A DNA stretch of 64,000 nucleotides from Alteromonas sp. V450. GTDB taxonomy: Bacteria; Pseudomonadota; Gammaproteobacteria; Enterobacterales; Alteromonadaceae. Within the stretch, counting starts at the first letter, position 1; each line of letters starts with the position of its first letter. The position numbers were made by a program, and so were the translations under genes. Below are positions 50,122-58,792 of the stretch, piece after piece. The notes beneath the pieces are model-generated. The model did no database searches and had not been told where the DNA came from. It saw only the letters and a list, made by a program, of their open reading frames with translations. The stretch spans positions 3,658,001-3,722,000 of the forward strand of contig NZ_MODU01000004.1 of assembly GCF_001885075.1 (NCBI RefSeq). The letters are read 5' to 3'.

Positions 50122-50328
50122 AGTACGGTTCCTGTGTTACTTGCAAGCATGCTATCGCATTGTGACCTTCAAACGCGAGTAAAATTCATTGTTGTCGTCC
50201 ATTGTGCAAGCAGCCTAAGGCGTGTAAACAGTGTTTGAATTAGTAGTGTGCCTATTTGGAAACAGTTGTTGAGTGGCTGCCCGAATGGTAATGTTAACAG
50301 GATTAAAACTAACGTTTTTTAAATCCAT

Positions 50329-50345
50329 ATCGCACTACGTGCGAT
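50329..50345 (+). repeat. Short hairpin upstream of mrcB
   Basis: ATCGCAC-TAC-GTGCGAT, a perfect 7-bp hairpin ending 32 bp before the mrcB GTG start. It could act in the 5' UTR or as an operator. Confidence 0.4.
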
Positions 50346-50377
50346 TTCATCTTCAATGATCTGCATGGCGCTTACAC

Positions 50378-52723
50378 GTGGCAAAAAGGCAAACAAAAGA
50401 TAAATCCTCTTCTAAAAGCAAAGCACCTCGAAACGATAAAAGTCCGAGCAAGCGCTCGTGGTTTTTCAAACTGTTTTGGCGAGTGACGTTAATTGGCTTG
50501 GTCGTGCTTGGGGCGTATGCGTTTTACCTCGACGCACAAATCAAACACGCATTCTCTGGAAACAAGTGGGAGGTGCCGGCGCAGATCTTTGCCCGTCCGT
50601 TGGAAATTAGTAAAGGCGAAGAAATTACGCCTCAAGAAGTCATCGATGAACTTAATCTGCTGGGTTACCGCAAAGTAACCTTTGCCGACAGTAGTGGTGA
50701 ATACAGTTATCAAAATAGAGTACTAACAGTGCAGCGTCGCGCGTTTCAGTTTCCTGAAGGTGCAGAACCTTTGCGCCATTTGGTGATAACGTGGGAAGGG
50801 GCGCGCATTGGTGAAATTTACGATAAGTCCCAAAGTCGACCTTTTGGTTCAGTAAAACTTGAACCTTGGTTAGTAACGCGTATGACAAGCGGATCGCAAG
50901 AAGACCGTATGCTGGTGACGTTAGACACCATTCCAGAAATGTTACCTAAAGCACTAACGCTGGTTGAAGACCGCAATTTCTATAACCACCATGGTGTGGC
51001 GCCGCTTTCAATACTTCGAGCCCTTATGGCGAATATTGCTGCCGGTCGTACCGTTCAAGGTGGCAGTACGCTAACGCAGCAGCTGGTTAAAAATATGTTT
51101 TTAACCCGTGAGCGTTCAATAGTGCGTAAAGCAAAAGAAGCGTTAATGGCAGTGATCATTGATGCCCGTTATAGCAAATCAGAAATTATTGAAGCGTACT
51201 TAAACGAGGTGTTCTTAGGCCAAAACGGCGATATGGCCGTGCACGGCTTCGGGCTTGCCAGTTATTTCTATTTTGACCGACCGGCGAACGAGCTAAGTAC
51301 GCCCGAGATAGCCACGCTGGTTGCTATTATCAAAGGCCCATCTTATTACAACCCACGCAGATATGCCGAGCGCACGAAAGAGCGTCGTGACCTGGTGCTG
51401 CGAATGTTGTTTGATGAAAATGAAATTAGCCGTCAAGACTACGAACGGTTTGTGAATATGCCGTTAGGGCTTGCCAGTGGTGCAAGTTTAGCAAGCGGTA
51501 AACACCCTGCATTTATGGAGCAGGTGCGTAAAGAACTTAATGAAATTCTGGCAGAACCCAGCTTAAGAGACTCAGGGGTAAAAGTGTTTACCACACTAGA
51601 CATTGTGGCTCAACGCCGCGCTGAAAGCGCATTGTCGGGTACGTTAGACGGTTTGCAAAAAGACAGAAAAGTGCCTTTACAGGGCGCTATGGTAGTCACC
51701 GACAGCGCCAGTGGTGAAGTTCGCGCTATCGTCGGCGGAAGGGACTTTGCATTCAAGGGCTTTAATCGTGCGCTAGACGCAAAACGTCCAATTGGCTCGT
51801 TGATTAAACCTGCGGTTTACTTAACCGCATTAGAGGATCCAACACAATTTAACTTGGCTACGCCGCTTCAAGATGAACCCATCACCCTTGAAAGTCGAAA
51901 TGGAAAAACGTGGTCGCCGCAAAACTACGACAAAGAATTCAGAGGTCAGGTGCCTTTACTTCAAGGGCTTGTCGAGTCGCTAAATGTGCCAACGGTTAAT
52001 TTAGGCATGCAAATAGGGCTGGATGCGTTGGCCGACACGATTGAGCGACTAGGGGTAACGACACCGGTTGACAAAGTGCCTTCGCTAACCCTTGGTGCTT
52101 TTGAGTTGACCCCTTTTAGTACCAATCAAATGTATCAGACATTATCAAACGATGGACGTTATATTCCTCTTCACACGGTGACTTCTGTCGTAACGGCTGA
52201 TAATGCTCTATTGTGGAAAAAGGCCGAGTTTTTTTCACAGCGTACCGATGAAGCCGCAACCTATCTGCTTAACTATGCGTTGTATAAAGTCACCACCGAA
52301 GGAACAGCAAAGCGTATAGGTTGGAATTTTGGCAATGTAAATATGGCCGGCAAAACGGGCACCACAGACGATTATCGCGACAGTTGGTTTAGTGGCTTCG
52401 ATAGAAACAATGTGGTTACAGTTTGGGTTGGTAACGATGATAATCAACCGGTAAATTTAACTGGTGCAGGTGGTGCCTTGCCCGTCTTCATTAACTACAT
52501 GAAATCTCAGTCGCCTAAATCGTTATCAAGGCGTTTCCCCAAAGGTCTAGGCATTGCACATTTTAACGCAAAAACTGGGGAAGTGGTTGTGGCCGGGTGT
52601 GCGGGCAGCTTGAGCGTGCCTGCTATCTTAGATGTACTTCCTCCGCCTCAGCAAGACTGTTCCGGGCGGCCAGTAAGAGAAAATAAAGATAAGAAAAGCT
52701 GGTGGGAACGGATATTTGGATAA
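50378..52723 (+). CDS. mrcB: Penicillin-binding protein 1B
   Basis: Bifunctional peptidoglycan synthase of 781 aa: glycosyltransferase and transpeptidase. Order: short cytoplasmic Lys/Ser-rich tail, membrane helix (about 28-50), UB2H domain (about 85-165, the site of LpoB docking in E. coli), GT51 domain with Glu in LTLVEDRNFYNHHG and GGSTLTQQLVKNMFL, and transpeptidase with SxxK (GSLIKPAVYL, about Ser475), SxN (ESLNVPTVN) and KTG (GKTGTTDDY). The start is GTG with a weak ribosome site; no better in-frame start exists. UB2H marks it as PBP1B rather than PBP1A. Confidence 0.96.
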   Translation: MAKRQTKDKSSSKSKAPRNDKSPSKRSWFFKLFWRVTLIGLVVLGAYAFYLDAQIKHAFSGNKWEVPAQIFARPLEISKGEEITPQEVIDELNLLGYRKVTFADSSGEYSYQNRVLTVQRRAFQFPEGAEPLRHLVITWEGARIGEIYDKSQSRPFGSVKLEPWLVTRMTSGSQEDRMLVTLDTIPEMLPKALTLVEDRNFYNHHGVAPLSILRALMANIAAGRTVQGGSTLTQQLVKNMFLTRERSIVRKAKEALMAVIIDARYSKSEIIEAYLNEVFLGQNGDMAVHGFGLASYFYFDRPANELSTPEIATLVAIIKGPSYYNPRRYAERTKERRDLVLRMLFDENEISRQDYERFVNMPLGLASGASLASGKHPAFMEQVRKELNEILAEPSLRDSGVKVFTTLDIVAQRRAESALSGTLDGLQKDRKVPLQGAMVVTDSASGEVRAIVGGRDFAFKGFNRALDAKRPIGSLIKPAVYLTALEDPTQFNLATPLQDEPITLESRNGKTWSPQNYDKEFRGQVPLLQGLVESLNVPTVNLGMQIGLDALADTIERLGVTTPVDKVPSLTLGAFELTPFSTNQMYQTLSNDGRYIPLHTVTSVVTADNALLWKKAEFFSQRTDEAATYLLNYALYKVTTEGTAKRIGWNFGNVNMAGKTGTTDDYRDSWFSGFDRNNVVTVWVGNDDNQPVNLTGAGGALPVFINYMKSQSPKSLSRRFPKGLGIAHFNAKTGEVVVAGCAGSLSVPAILDVLPPPQQDCSGRPVRENKDKKSWWERIFG

Positions 52724-52813
52724 AAAAACTCCAGAGAGAAGATAGAAAGTGCAATCACTTGGCTTGAAATCGCAGAACGGGCATTCCACTATATTTTCTA
52801 TCTTCCTCTGGAG
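52722..52813 (-). terminator. Long-armed terminator of the small-protein operon
   Basis: On the minus strand CTCCAGAGGAAGATAGAAA (52813-52795) pairs with its complement at 52729-52748 (one bulge), then comes a run of seven T (52728-52722). The loop is about 46 nt, unusually long. It sits between the 59-aa gene and the convergent mrcB stop. Confidence 0.7.
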
Positions 52814-52859
52814 AAAAGCTGCCAGGGAAAGGCTAATTCTTAAGTTGCTTATTTCGGCT

Positions 52860-53039
52860 TCAAACCATACCGGAAGGGCCAATATGCTTGAACGAAATTG
52901 GTTTAATTCTGTCTACGCTTTGTGCGTTTTCAGTGCCCTTTTTGAGAAAATGTCGGGCAGTTGAAAAGAGTAATGCACTGACAATAAAAGCGATAAACGG
53001 CCCGAGTACTACCATTAAAAATGTACTGACAGTCAACAT
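52860..53039 (-). CDS. Small single-pass membrane protein (59 aa)
   Basis: A 59-codon minus-strand gene found by reading that strand directly. Start ATG at 53039 behind AAGGAGACTGCA, close to a perfect ribosome site, stop TGA at 52860. It begins MLTVSTFLMVVLGPFIAFIV, one membrane helix of about 22 residues, then a basic stretch (STARHFLKKGTENA) and a short polar tail ending HIGPSGMV. It starts 10 bp after the 95-aa secreted protein gene, so they form a two-gene operon. No family recognised. Such small proteins often modulate larger membrane complexes; nothing identifies the partner. Confidence 0.75.
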   Translation of the reverse strand: MLTVSTFLMVVLGPFIAFIVSALLFSTARHFLKKGTENAQSVDRIKPISFKHIGPSGMV

Positions 53040-53049
53040 TGCAGTCTCC

Positions 53050-53337
53050 TTATGCGTCGTTGTTATCGGTGTCTAGCGTTTCAAGTGGGGTAATTGTTAT
53101 ATCTGCAATCAACGTATCACCCTCTTGCAATTCAGTTTCGAATGTATGGCTCGCGGTCAAAACGTCATGGGTCGCGTCGAGCATTAAATTTTGTTTTACT
53201 TCGTGTACAGCTTGCTTCACTTGATAGTCGTTATACTCTTCAACGCTGATGCTGCTGTTTTCATCGGCAAAGGCTGATGCGCTCATTAGAGCAGCGGTTA
53301 ACGTTAGTGCAGTGACAATATTGCGACGGAATAACAT
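53050..53337 (-). CDS. Small secreted protein, function unknown
   Basis: A 95-aa exported protein with signal peptide MLFRRNIVTALTLTAALMSA ending SAFA before DENSS. The mature 70 residues are acidic and Glu/Asp/Thr-rich, with a helical middle (YNDYQVKQAVHEVKQNL) and a beta-like end (LQEGDTLIADITITPLETLD). No cysteine in the mature part. The ribosome site AGGAG lies before the ATG. First gene of a two-gene operon with the 59-aa membrane protein. The family is not recognised. Confidence 0.8.
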   Translation of the reverse strand: MLFRRNIVTALTLTAALMSASAFADENSSISVEEYNDYQVKQAVHEVKQNLMLDATHDVLTASHTFETELQEGDTLIADITITPLETLDTDNNDA

Positions 53338-53953
53338 AGTAATCTCCTAAAATATAAAAGTTAGACACTGCACTTAAAACCTACTGCACGGCAGATATCG
53401 TATTGCTGAGAGTTCAAAAGTGTCGTTAAAAGAGTGAGTTCATTTCGAAACTCAAGATACATGGTGACGAATGGTTAACAGCACATCACTCATTTAACTA
53501 ATCAATTTGTTCTTCTTAATTCTACTATTGCGAGGGATGTGCCATTTTTTATTTTGCAATTAAGTTGTTGAATTAAAATAACTTTATTTTTTTGAGTGTT
53601 TTTTAAATGTCGCTAATGAAATTTGGAAGGCTAAAAAATGGCGATTTTAGCAACTAGGTTGGTCAAATTGGCTAATGCCAATTCGCATAGGTAGTTGCCC
53701 ACTCAGAAGGCGCTGGCAAGTTTCCTAGCACAGCGTGGGAATGCAGGATTGGCTGTCCCTTTTCAAATTCTCAGAATGAAGCTAGGAAGTTTGCCAGACC
53801 TTGCTGTTGGGCGAGTTTAAAATGTCCGTACTCTATGTTGTAGCACCTTAACGCAGAACCACTATACCTGCGGTAACACGCCGCAATTACGAACATTTTA
53901 ACGCTCGCTCAGTAGGTACTGATCTATGCGAAATGGTATCAGCGTGTTTGCGC
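53338..53953. other. Non-coding gap with structured element
   Basis: 616 bp without a supportable gene. The part next to the small-protein operon (53338-53660) is A+T-rich with no clear feature. The part 53671-53943 is full of inverted repeats and is listed as a separate element. Confidence 0.6.
53671..53943. repeat. Structured element with near-terminal inverted repeats
   Basis: The ends GCTAATGCCAATTCGCATAG (53671-53690) and CTATGCGAAATGGTATCAGC (53924-53943) are inverted copies with 17 of 20 matches. Inside are two more long stems: TGGCAAGTTTCCTAGC (53714-53729) with GCTAGGAAGTTTGCCA (53781-53796), fully paired as RNA with two G-U pairs; and TTAAAATGTCCGTA (53817-53830) with TACGAACATTTTAA (53888-53901), 13 of 14. 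A smaller stem AATTGGC/GCCAATT spans 53666-53683. It could be a miniature transposable element, a structured RNA or a dispersed palindromic repeat. Confidence 0.6.
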
Positions 53954-54871
53954 CTAGTGTTTTTTAAATTTACCGTATGTCGTTACGGCTAGCGCAAGCA
54001 ACGTTCCGGCAACGATGCCTACTATGCCGTCTGCGATGATTGACATTAGAAGTGTGATGTTCGGCGCGAGCGCAGTAAACCACTCACTAACGTAATGAAG
54101 TGCATCAATACTGTGTGTAAGTATACCTCCGCCCACTAAAAACATCGCAACAGTACCCACAATAGCGAGTGTTTTCATCATAGCGGGTGCTGCTATCAAC
54201 AGCGTACGACCAATGAGTCGTTGCGTTGTATTCATTGAACCTGTTAACGATTTGCGCAGCATATAAAGGCCAAGATCGTCCATTTTCACCAGTGCCGCTA
54301 CCAGCCCATATACGCCTAGCGTGATCGCTAAGCTTAATGCAACCAGTACACCGATCTGAGTAGTCAGTGGTGCATCACTTACGGTTCCTAAAGCAATAAC
54401 GATGATTTCTGCAGACAGTATAAAGTCCGTTCTTATCGCACCTTTTATTTTTTCTTTTTCAAAAGCGACCATATCGACATCTTGGTGGGCAAGCGCGTCT
54501 ATTCTGGCTTCTCGCTCTTCGATATCATCATCGTGAGGTAAATACTTATGTAAGAGTTTTTCTGCTCCTTCAAAACATAGATAGAGCCCACCCAATACCA
54601 AAAGCACAGTAATGAGCGAAGGGACAAATGCACTGATTGCTAACGCGGCAGGCATCAAGATAGCTTTGTTAAATAAAGATCCCTTTGCAACGGCCCACAC
54701 CACCGGAAGTTCTCTCTCGGCTTTTACGCCTTGAACTTGGTCGGCATTCACAGCAAGGTCATCGCCTAACACCCCTGCCGTTTTTTGTGCTGCTACCTTC
54801 GACATTGTTGCAATGTCATCCATTAACGTTGCAATATCATCTAGTAGGGCTAGTAAGTTAGCTGCGGCCAC
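53954..54871 (-). CDS. DUF808 family inner-membrane protein (YedI-like)
   Basis: A 305-aa polytopic membrane protein. The N-terminus ANLLALLDDIATLMDDIATM and the following KVAAQKTAGVLGDDLAVNAD are diagnostic for DUF808 proteins such as E. coli YedI. Several helices follow (about 75-105, 155-200, 225-255, 275-297). The function of the family is unknown. It is a single minus-strand gene with its stop only about 10 bp from the structured element, and divergent from the AraC gene by 166 bp. Confidence 0.9.
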   Translation of the reverse strand: MAAANLLALLDDIATLMDDIATMSKVAAQKTAGVLGDDLAVNADQVQGVKAERELPVVWAVAKGSLFNKAILMPAALAISAFVPSLITVLLVLGGLYLCFEGAEKLLHKYLPHDDDIEEREARIDALAHQDVDMVAFEKEKIKGAIRTDFILSAEIIVIALGTVSDAPLTTQIGVLVALSLAITLGVYGLVAALVKMDDLGLYMLRKSLTGSMNTTQRLIGRTLLIAAPAMMKTLAIVGTVAMFLVGGGILTHSIDALHYVSEWFTALAPNITLLMSIIADGIVGIVAGTLLALAVTTYGKFKKH

Positions 54872-55037
54872 AGTGATTTTCCTTGTATCTATTTTTATTA
54901 AGTATGCTGTTTTTGTGTTTCACAAACATTGTTAATCGACAATCGATTAGTAATGGCGGTATACAAAGAATACGCGCAGCATCTTGTCTTTGGCAACTTA
55001 TGAATAATATGACATTAGAGAAATAGGATAAATCAGT

Positions 55038-55778
55038 GTGATTACCGACAGAGAAACAGTAGAAGCAACGGAATTACCCTCGCTTTCAGTTCGTTCCTAT
55101 GCCAGAGAAGCGCGCAGTCACACACACCCTTTTTACCAGTTGGTTTTGCCTATAAACGGTCATATCGAAATAGCGCAAGATTATTTTACAGGCAGTGTTG
55201 GTGTGGGAGAGGGGGTGTGCATTGCGCCGCTTGAAGTACATAATTTTAGTGCAAACGAAAATGCAAAGTTTGTGGTTGCTGATTTACTTTCAGTACCTAC
55301 GCAGTTGCAAGATAAACGGTCGCCTATTTTTCAGGTTAATGCTGCGCTTCAGGCTTTTTTGAGTTTTGCTGAAGTGCAGTTAACGAATTACGCTTTTGAC
55401 GGACAAGAGGAAATGGCGACGTTATTTCAGGTGCTATTGGCAAAAAGCAAAGTAGGAGCGGGTACAGATAAACGAATCACCCGGGTGTTAAGCCATATAC
55501 ATTGTGATTTAGGGGCGTCGCATTCGCAGCAGTCTCTTTCAGAGGTTGCCTGTATGGGAACCACACAATTCAAAGTACGTTTTAAAGAGGCCACCGGGCT
55601 TAGTTTGCGCGACTACCTTGCAAAAGTAAGAATGGAGAAGGCCAAAGCCCTGTTAAGAAACACTGATGCACCCATGTTGAGTATCGCTCAGCTAACAGGC
55701 TACGACGATGTATCCGCCTTCAGCAGGCGGTTCAAAGCATACTTCGGACAGTCTCCTAAGTTTTTTAAAAGAAAGTAA
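55038..55778 (+). CDS. AraC-family transcriptional regulator
   Basis: A 246-aa regulator. N-terminal cupin-like ligand domain (HTHPFYQLVLPINGHIEIAQ, residues about 25-90) and C-terminal double helix-turn-helix (about 155-245) with SLSEVACMGTTQFKVRFKEA and LSIAQLTGYDDVSAFSRRFK, ending AYFGQSPKFFKRK. The start is GTG behind AGGATAAATCA. The ligand and regulon are unknown; the divergent DUF808 gene is the obvious candidate target, by the common pattern of divergent regulator and target. Confidence 0.93.
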   Translation: MITDRETVEATELPSLSVRSYAREARSHTHPFYQLVLPINGHIEIAQDYFTGSVGVGEGVCIAPLEVHNFSANENAKFVVADLLSVPTQLQDKRSPIFQVNAALQAFLSFAEVQLTNYAFDGQEEMATLFQVLLAKSKVGAGTDKRITRVLSHIHCDLGASHSQQSLSEVACMGTTQFKVRFKEATGLSLRDYLAKVRMEKAKALLRNTDAPMLSIAQLTGYDDVSAFSRRFKAYFGQSPKFFKRK

Positions 55779-55827
55779 CTGCGTTTACGTTTTTATCAGA
55801 TATGCGACAAATCATTCATAGAGACGC

Positions 55828-56682
55828 CTAATTTCGCTCTCTCTGTTCAGGGACTTTTTTTACTCTGGAATCTATAAAACGTTTGTGGTCGTCCATTTTG
55901 GTGCATTTTAGGGTACCTTTGGCAAAACTACTCAAAATCGCCAAGGTTTTATTAATGGAACTACTACAGTTTACGCGTTTTGATGGGCGTTTATTTTCGG
56001 TAGCTTGTATTTGCTGTGTGCTTGGCCCATAAAGCACCGGACTATTTTTACGCTCCTGAAAATCGCTTGCTGCTTGCTTAGCATCTTGGGCTATTCTATC
56101 GCTGTGATATTTGTCAAGGTATTGTGCGGTGCCGTCTTTTACGGACAAATTCAATTTTCCGGCGCGCCGATTTGCATCTTTTGAAAGCGTAAGCGTTGGC
56201 GGCGTTATAGTTGGCTTATTTTCTATGGGTACTTGCGGTATTTCGGGCCCACTATCTTTTTGCTGCTTGGCTACAGGGTTTTCAGATGTTTTATTTTTAC
56301 TATCAGGTATTTCAGTGGTTTGCGTGACATCTAACTTCAGCCTAATTTCTTGCTTTTCTGTGGAAACATCGACTGTCTTGATGTCTTGAGGTTCAGCTTG
56401 GGCAGCAGGGCGCAGCGCAGGAGGATAATATAGCCTGGCGCTAATCTCGGGCGTTTGCTTTAAAACACTCACTCGCGCTTTTTTATCATCGATACTCAAC
56501 TGAGAGAGAATGACCACTACGATGACAACGAAGATATGTGCGCAACCCGAAATTAATAGCGGTCGCCACGCCATTTTTTTTGCAAGGGCATGATGTTCAA
56601 TGCTGCGCTGTGGCGCAAAAAAGGAAGGCGTGATAGACGTCATAGTAAACAACAGACCATGGGTACTGTTGAATAGTTCCAT
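55828..56682 (-). CDS. TonB-like single-pass envelope protein, function unknown
   Basis: A 284-aa protein with a single N-terminal membrane helix (about residues 42-62, LLISGCAHIFVVIVVVILSQ) and a periplasmic part rich in Pro, Lys, Glu and Thr (about 90-180), a topology like TonB or related energy transducers. The last about 60 residues contain two cysteines (VNCSSSIN, TLKCTKMDDH) and do not show a clear TonB C-terminal domain, so TonB function is doubtful. The start may be at the ATG 56643 instead. Monocistronic minus-strand gene, divergent from glnK. Confidence 0.6.
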   Translation of the reverse strand: MELFNSTHGLLFTMTSITPSFFAPQRSIEHHALAKKMAWRPLLISGCAHIFVVIVVVILSQLSIDDKKARVSVLKQTPEISARLYYPPALRPAAQAEPQDIKTVDVSTEKQEIRLKLDVTQTTEIPDSKNKTSENPVAKQQKDSGPEIPQVPIENKPTITPPTLTLSKDANRRAGKLNLSVKDGTAQYLDKYHSDRIAQDAKQAASDFQERKNSPVLYGPSTQQIQATENKRPSKRVNCSSSINKTLAILSSFAKGTLKCTKMDDHKRFIDSRVKKVPEQRERN

Positions 56683-56761
56683 CCTAATTTCATCGTACTT
56701 TTTAGTTACCTTACCTCAATACTTCATCTGGCTGCTTCATTGTTGGGCATTTTTATCGCTA

Positions 56762-56791
56762 TGCACCATTAGCGTGCAATATTTTTGTGCA
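56762..56791 (+). promoter_or_regulatory. NtrC-like binding sites upstream of glnK
   Basis: TGCACCATTAGCGTGCA (56762-56778) matches the NtrC palindrome TGCACC-N5-GGTGCA except one base, and an overlapping weaker one TGCAATATTTTTGTGCA (56775-56791) follows. They lie about 50-80 bp before the sigma-54 promoter, as expected for enhancer sites. Confidence 0.72.
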
Positions 56792-56831
56792 TGGTCTCCC
56801 TGTTTGTGACTATATCTATGATTTTTAATGA

Positions 56832-57263
<432 letters not shown>

Positions 57264-57295
57264 GCCACAACGATATTTTTGCGGAGAAAACCATA

Positions 57296-58543
57296 ATGGA
57301 AATCACTTTTGAACTTGGGTATGCGCTAGATACCTTTTATTTTCTAATCTGCGGTGCATTGGTTATGTGGATGGCTGCAGGTTTTGCAATGCTTGAAGCA
57401 GGTCTTGTTCGAGCGAAAAACACCACAGAAATTCTAACTAAAAACGTGGCGCTATTCGCTATCGCTTGTACCATGTACATGATTTGCGGTTACGGCATTA
57501 TGTACGGTGGCGGCGACTGGGGTCCTTTCCTAAGCGGTATCATGGCTGATGGCGCGACAGGTGTCGCTGAAGAGCCAGCAACGTATGCACCTTCTGCTGA
57601 CTTCTTCTTCCAGGTAGTCTTCGTTGCAACAGCAATGTCTATTGTATCTGGTGCGGTAGCTGAGCGTATGAAGCTGTGGGCATTCCTAGCGTTCGCAGTT
57701 GTTATGACGGGCTTTATCTATCCAATGGAAGGTGCTTGGACATGGGGCGGCGAAGCAGTATTCGGTATGTATACGCTTGGCGACCTTGGTTTCTCTGACT
57801 TTGCAGGTTCAGGTATTGTTCACATGGCTGGTGCAGCTGCAGCCCTTGCTGGTGTACTTGTACTAGGTGCTCGTAAAGGTAAATACACCGCTGACGGTAA
57901 AGTAAATGCGATTCCAGGTGCCAACCTACCGCTTGCAACCTTAGGTACATTTATCTTATGGATGGGTTGGTTTGGCTTTAACGGTGGTTCAGTACTGGCT
58001 ACTGCAACGGTTGAAAGTGCAAACTCGGTTGCTATCGTATTTATGAACACGAACGCTGCGGCGGCTGGTGGTGCTATTGCTGCACTTATCGTAGCACGTA
58101 TTCTATTCGGCAAAGCTGACCTTACAATGGTACTTAACGGTGCGCTAGCTGGTCTTGTGGCAATCACAGCCGAGCCTTCTACACCAACGCCTCTACAAGC
58201 CACTTTATTTGGCGGACTTGGCGGTATCCTAGTTGTACTTAGCATCGTTGCACTTGATAAAGTAAAAATCGATGACCCAGTGGGCGCTATCTCGGTTCAC
58301 GGCGTAGTAGGTCTTCTTGGTCTAATCCTTGTACCTTTCACAAACGATGGTTCAAGTATTTCTGGTCAGCTAATTGGTGCAGCGACTATCTTTGTATGGG
58401 TATTCGTAGTGAGCCTAGTTGTATGGCTAGTAATCAAAGCGGTAATGGGTGTACGTGTGAGCGAAGAGGAAGAATTCGACGGCGTAGACATGAGCGAATG
58501 TGGTCTGGAAGCATACCCAGACTTTACAAGCAGCCGTTCGTAA
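57296..58543 (+). CDS. amtB: Ammonium transporter AmtB
   Basis: Trimeric membrane channel for ammonium uptake, 415 aa with about eleven membrane helices. Family features: MEAGLVRAKN-like start (FAMLEAGLVRAKNTTEILTK), FAGSGIVHMAGAAAALAGVL with the first pore histidine, LATLGTFILWMGWFGFNGGS, and VHGVVGLLGLILVPF with the second. The ribosome site GCGGAG lies before the ATG, 32 bp after glnK. It is probably NtrC/sigma-54-controlled through the shared promoter and inhibited by GlnK docking. Confidence 0.96.
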   Translation: MEITFELGYALDTFYFLICGALVMWMAAGFAMLEAGLVRAKNTTEILTKNVALFAIACTMYMICGYGIMYGGGDWGPFLSGIMADGATGVAEEPATYAPSADFFFQVVFVATAMSIVSGAVAERMKLWAFLAFAVVMTGFIYPMEGAWTWGGEAVFGMYTLGDLGFSDFAGSGIVHMAGAAAALAGVLVLGARKGKYTADGKVNAIPGANLPLATLGTFILWMGWFGFNGGSVLATATVESANSVAIVFMNTNAAAAGGAIAALIVARILFGKADLTMVLNGALAGLVAITAEPSTPTPLQATLFGGLGGILVVLSIVALDKVKIDDPVGAISVHGVVGLLGLILVPFTNDGSSISGQLIGAATIFVWVFVVSLVVWLVIKAVMGVRVSEEEEFDGVDMSECGLEAYPDFTSSRS

Positions 58544-58599
58544 AAGAGTCTCGATTAGGCAAACTAAACAATATTAATAATGCCTTATTACTTCGTTTA

Positions 58600-58624
58600 A
58601 GCCCTGCACCTGCAGGGCTTTTTT
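58600..58624 (+). terminator. glnK-amtB terminator
   Basis: Stem AGCCCTGC (58600-58607), loop ACCT, stem GCAGGGCT (58612-58619), T run to 58624. It lies 57 bp after amtB. Confidence 0.9.
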
Positions 58625-58792
58625 CGTTGTCGCGGTATATTCGTTGAGTGAGCTATCTATGCGCGCTTGCCGTAAAGCGCTAGACTAGGTGCATAGACAC
58701 TGTACAAATTACTATTAAACGTAATTATCTTCGCTTTGCCACTAGCGCTATTAAAAGCAGCGAGGAAGCGTAAATAACAACGGAAAATTGCT

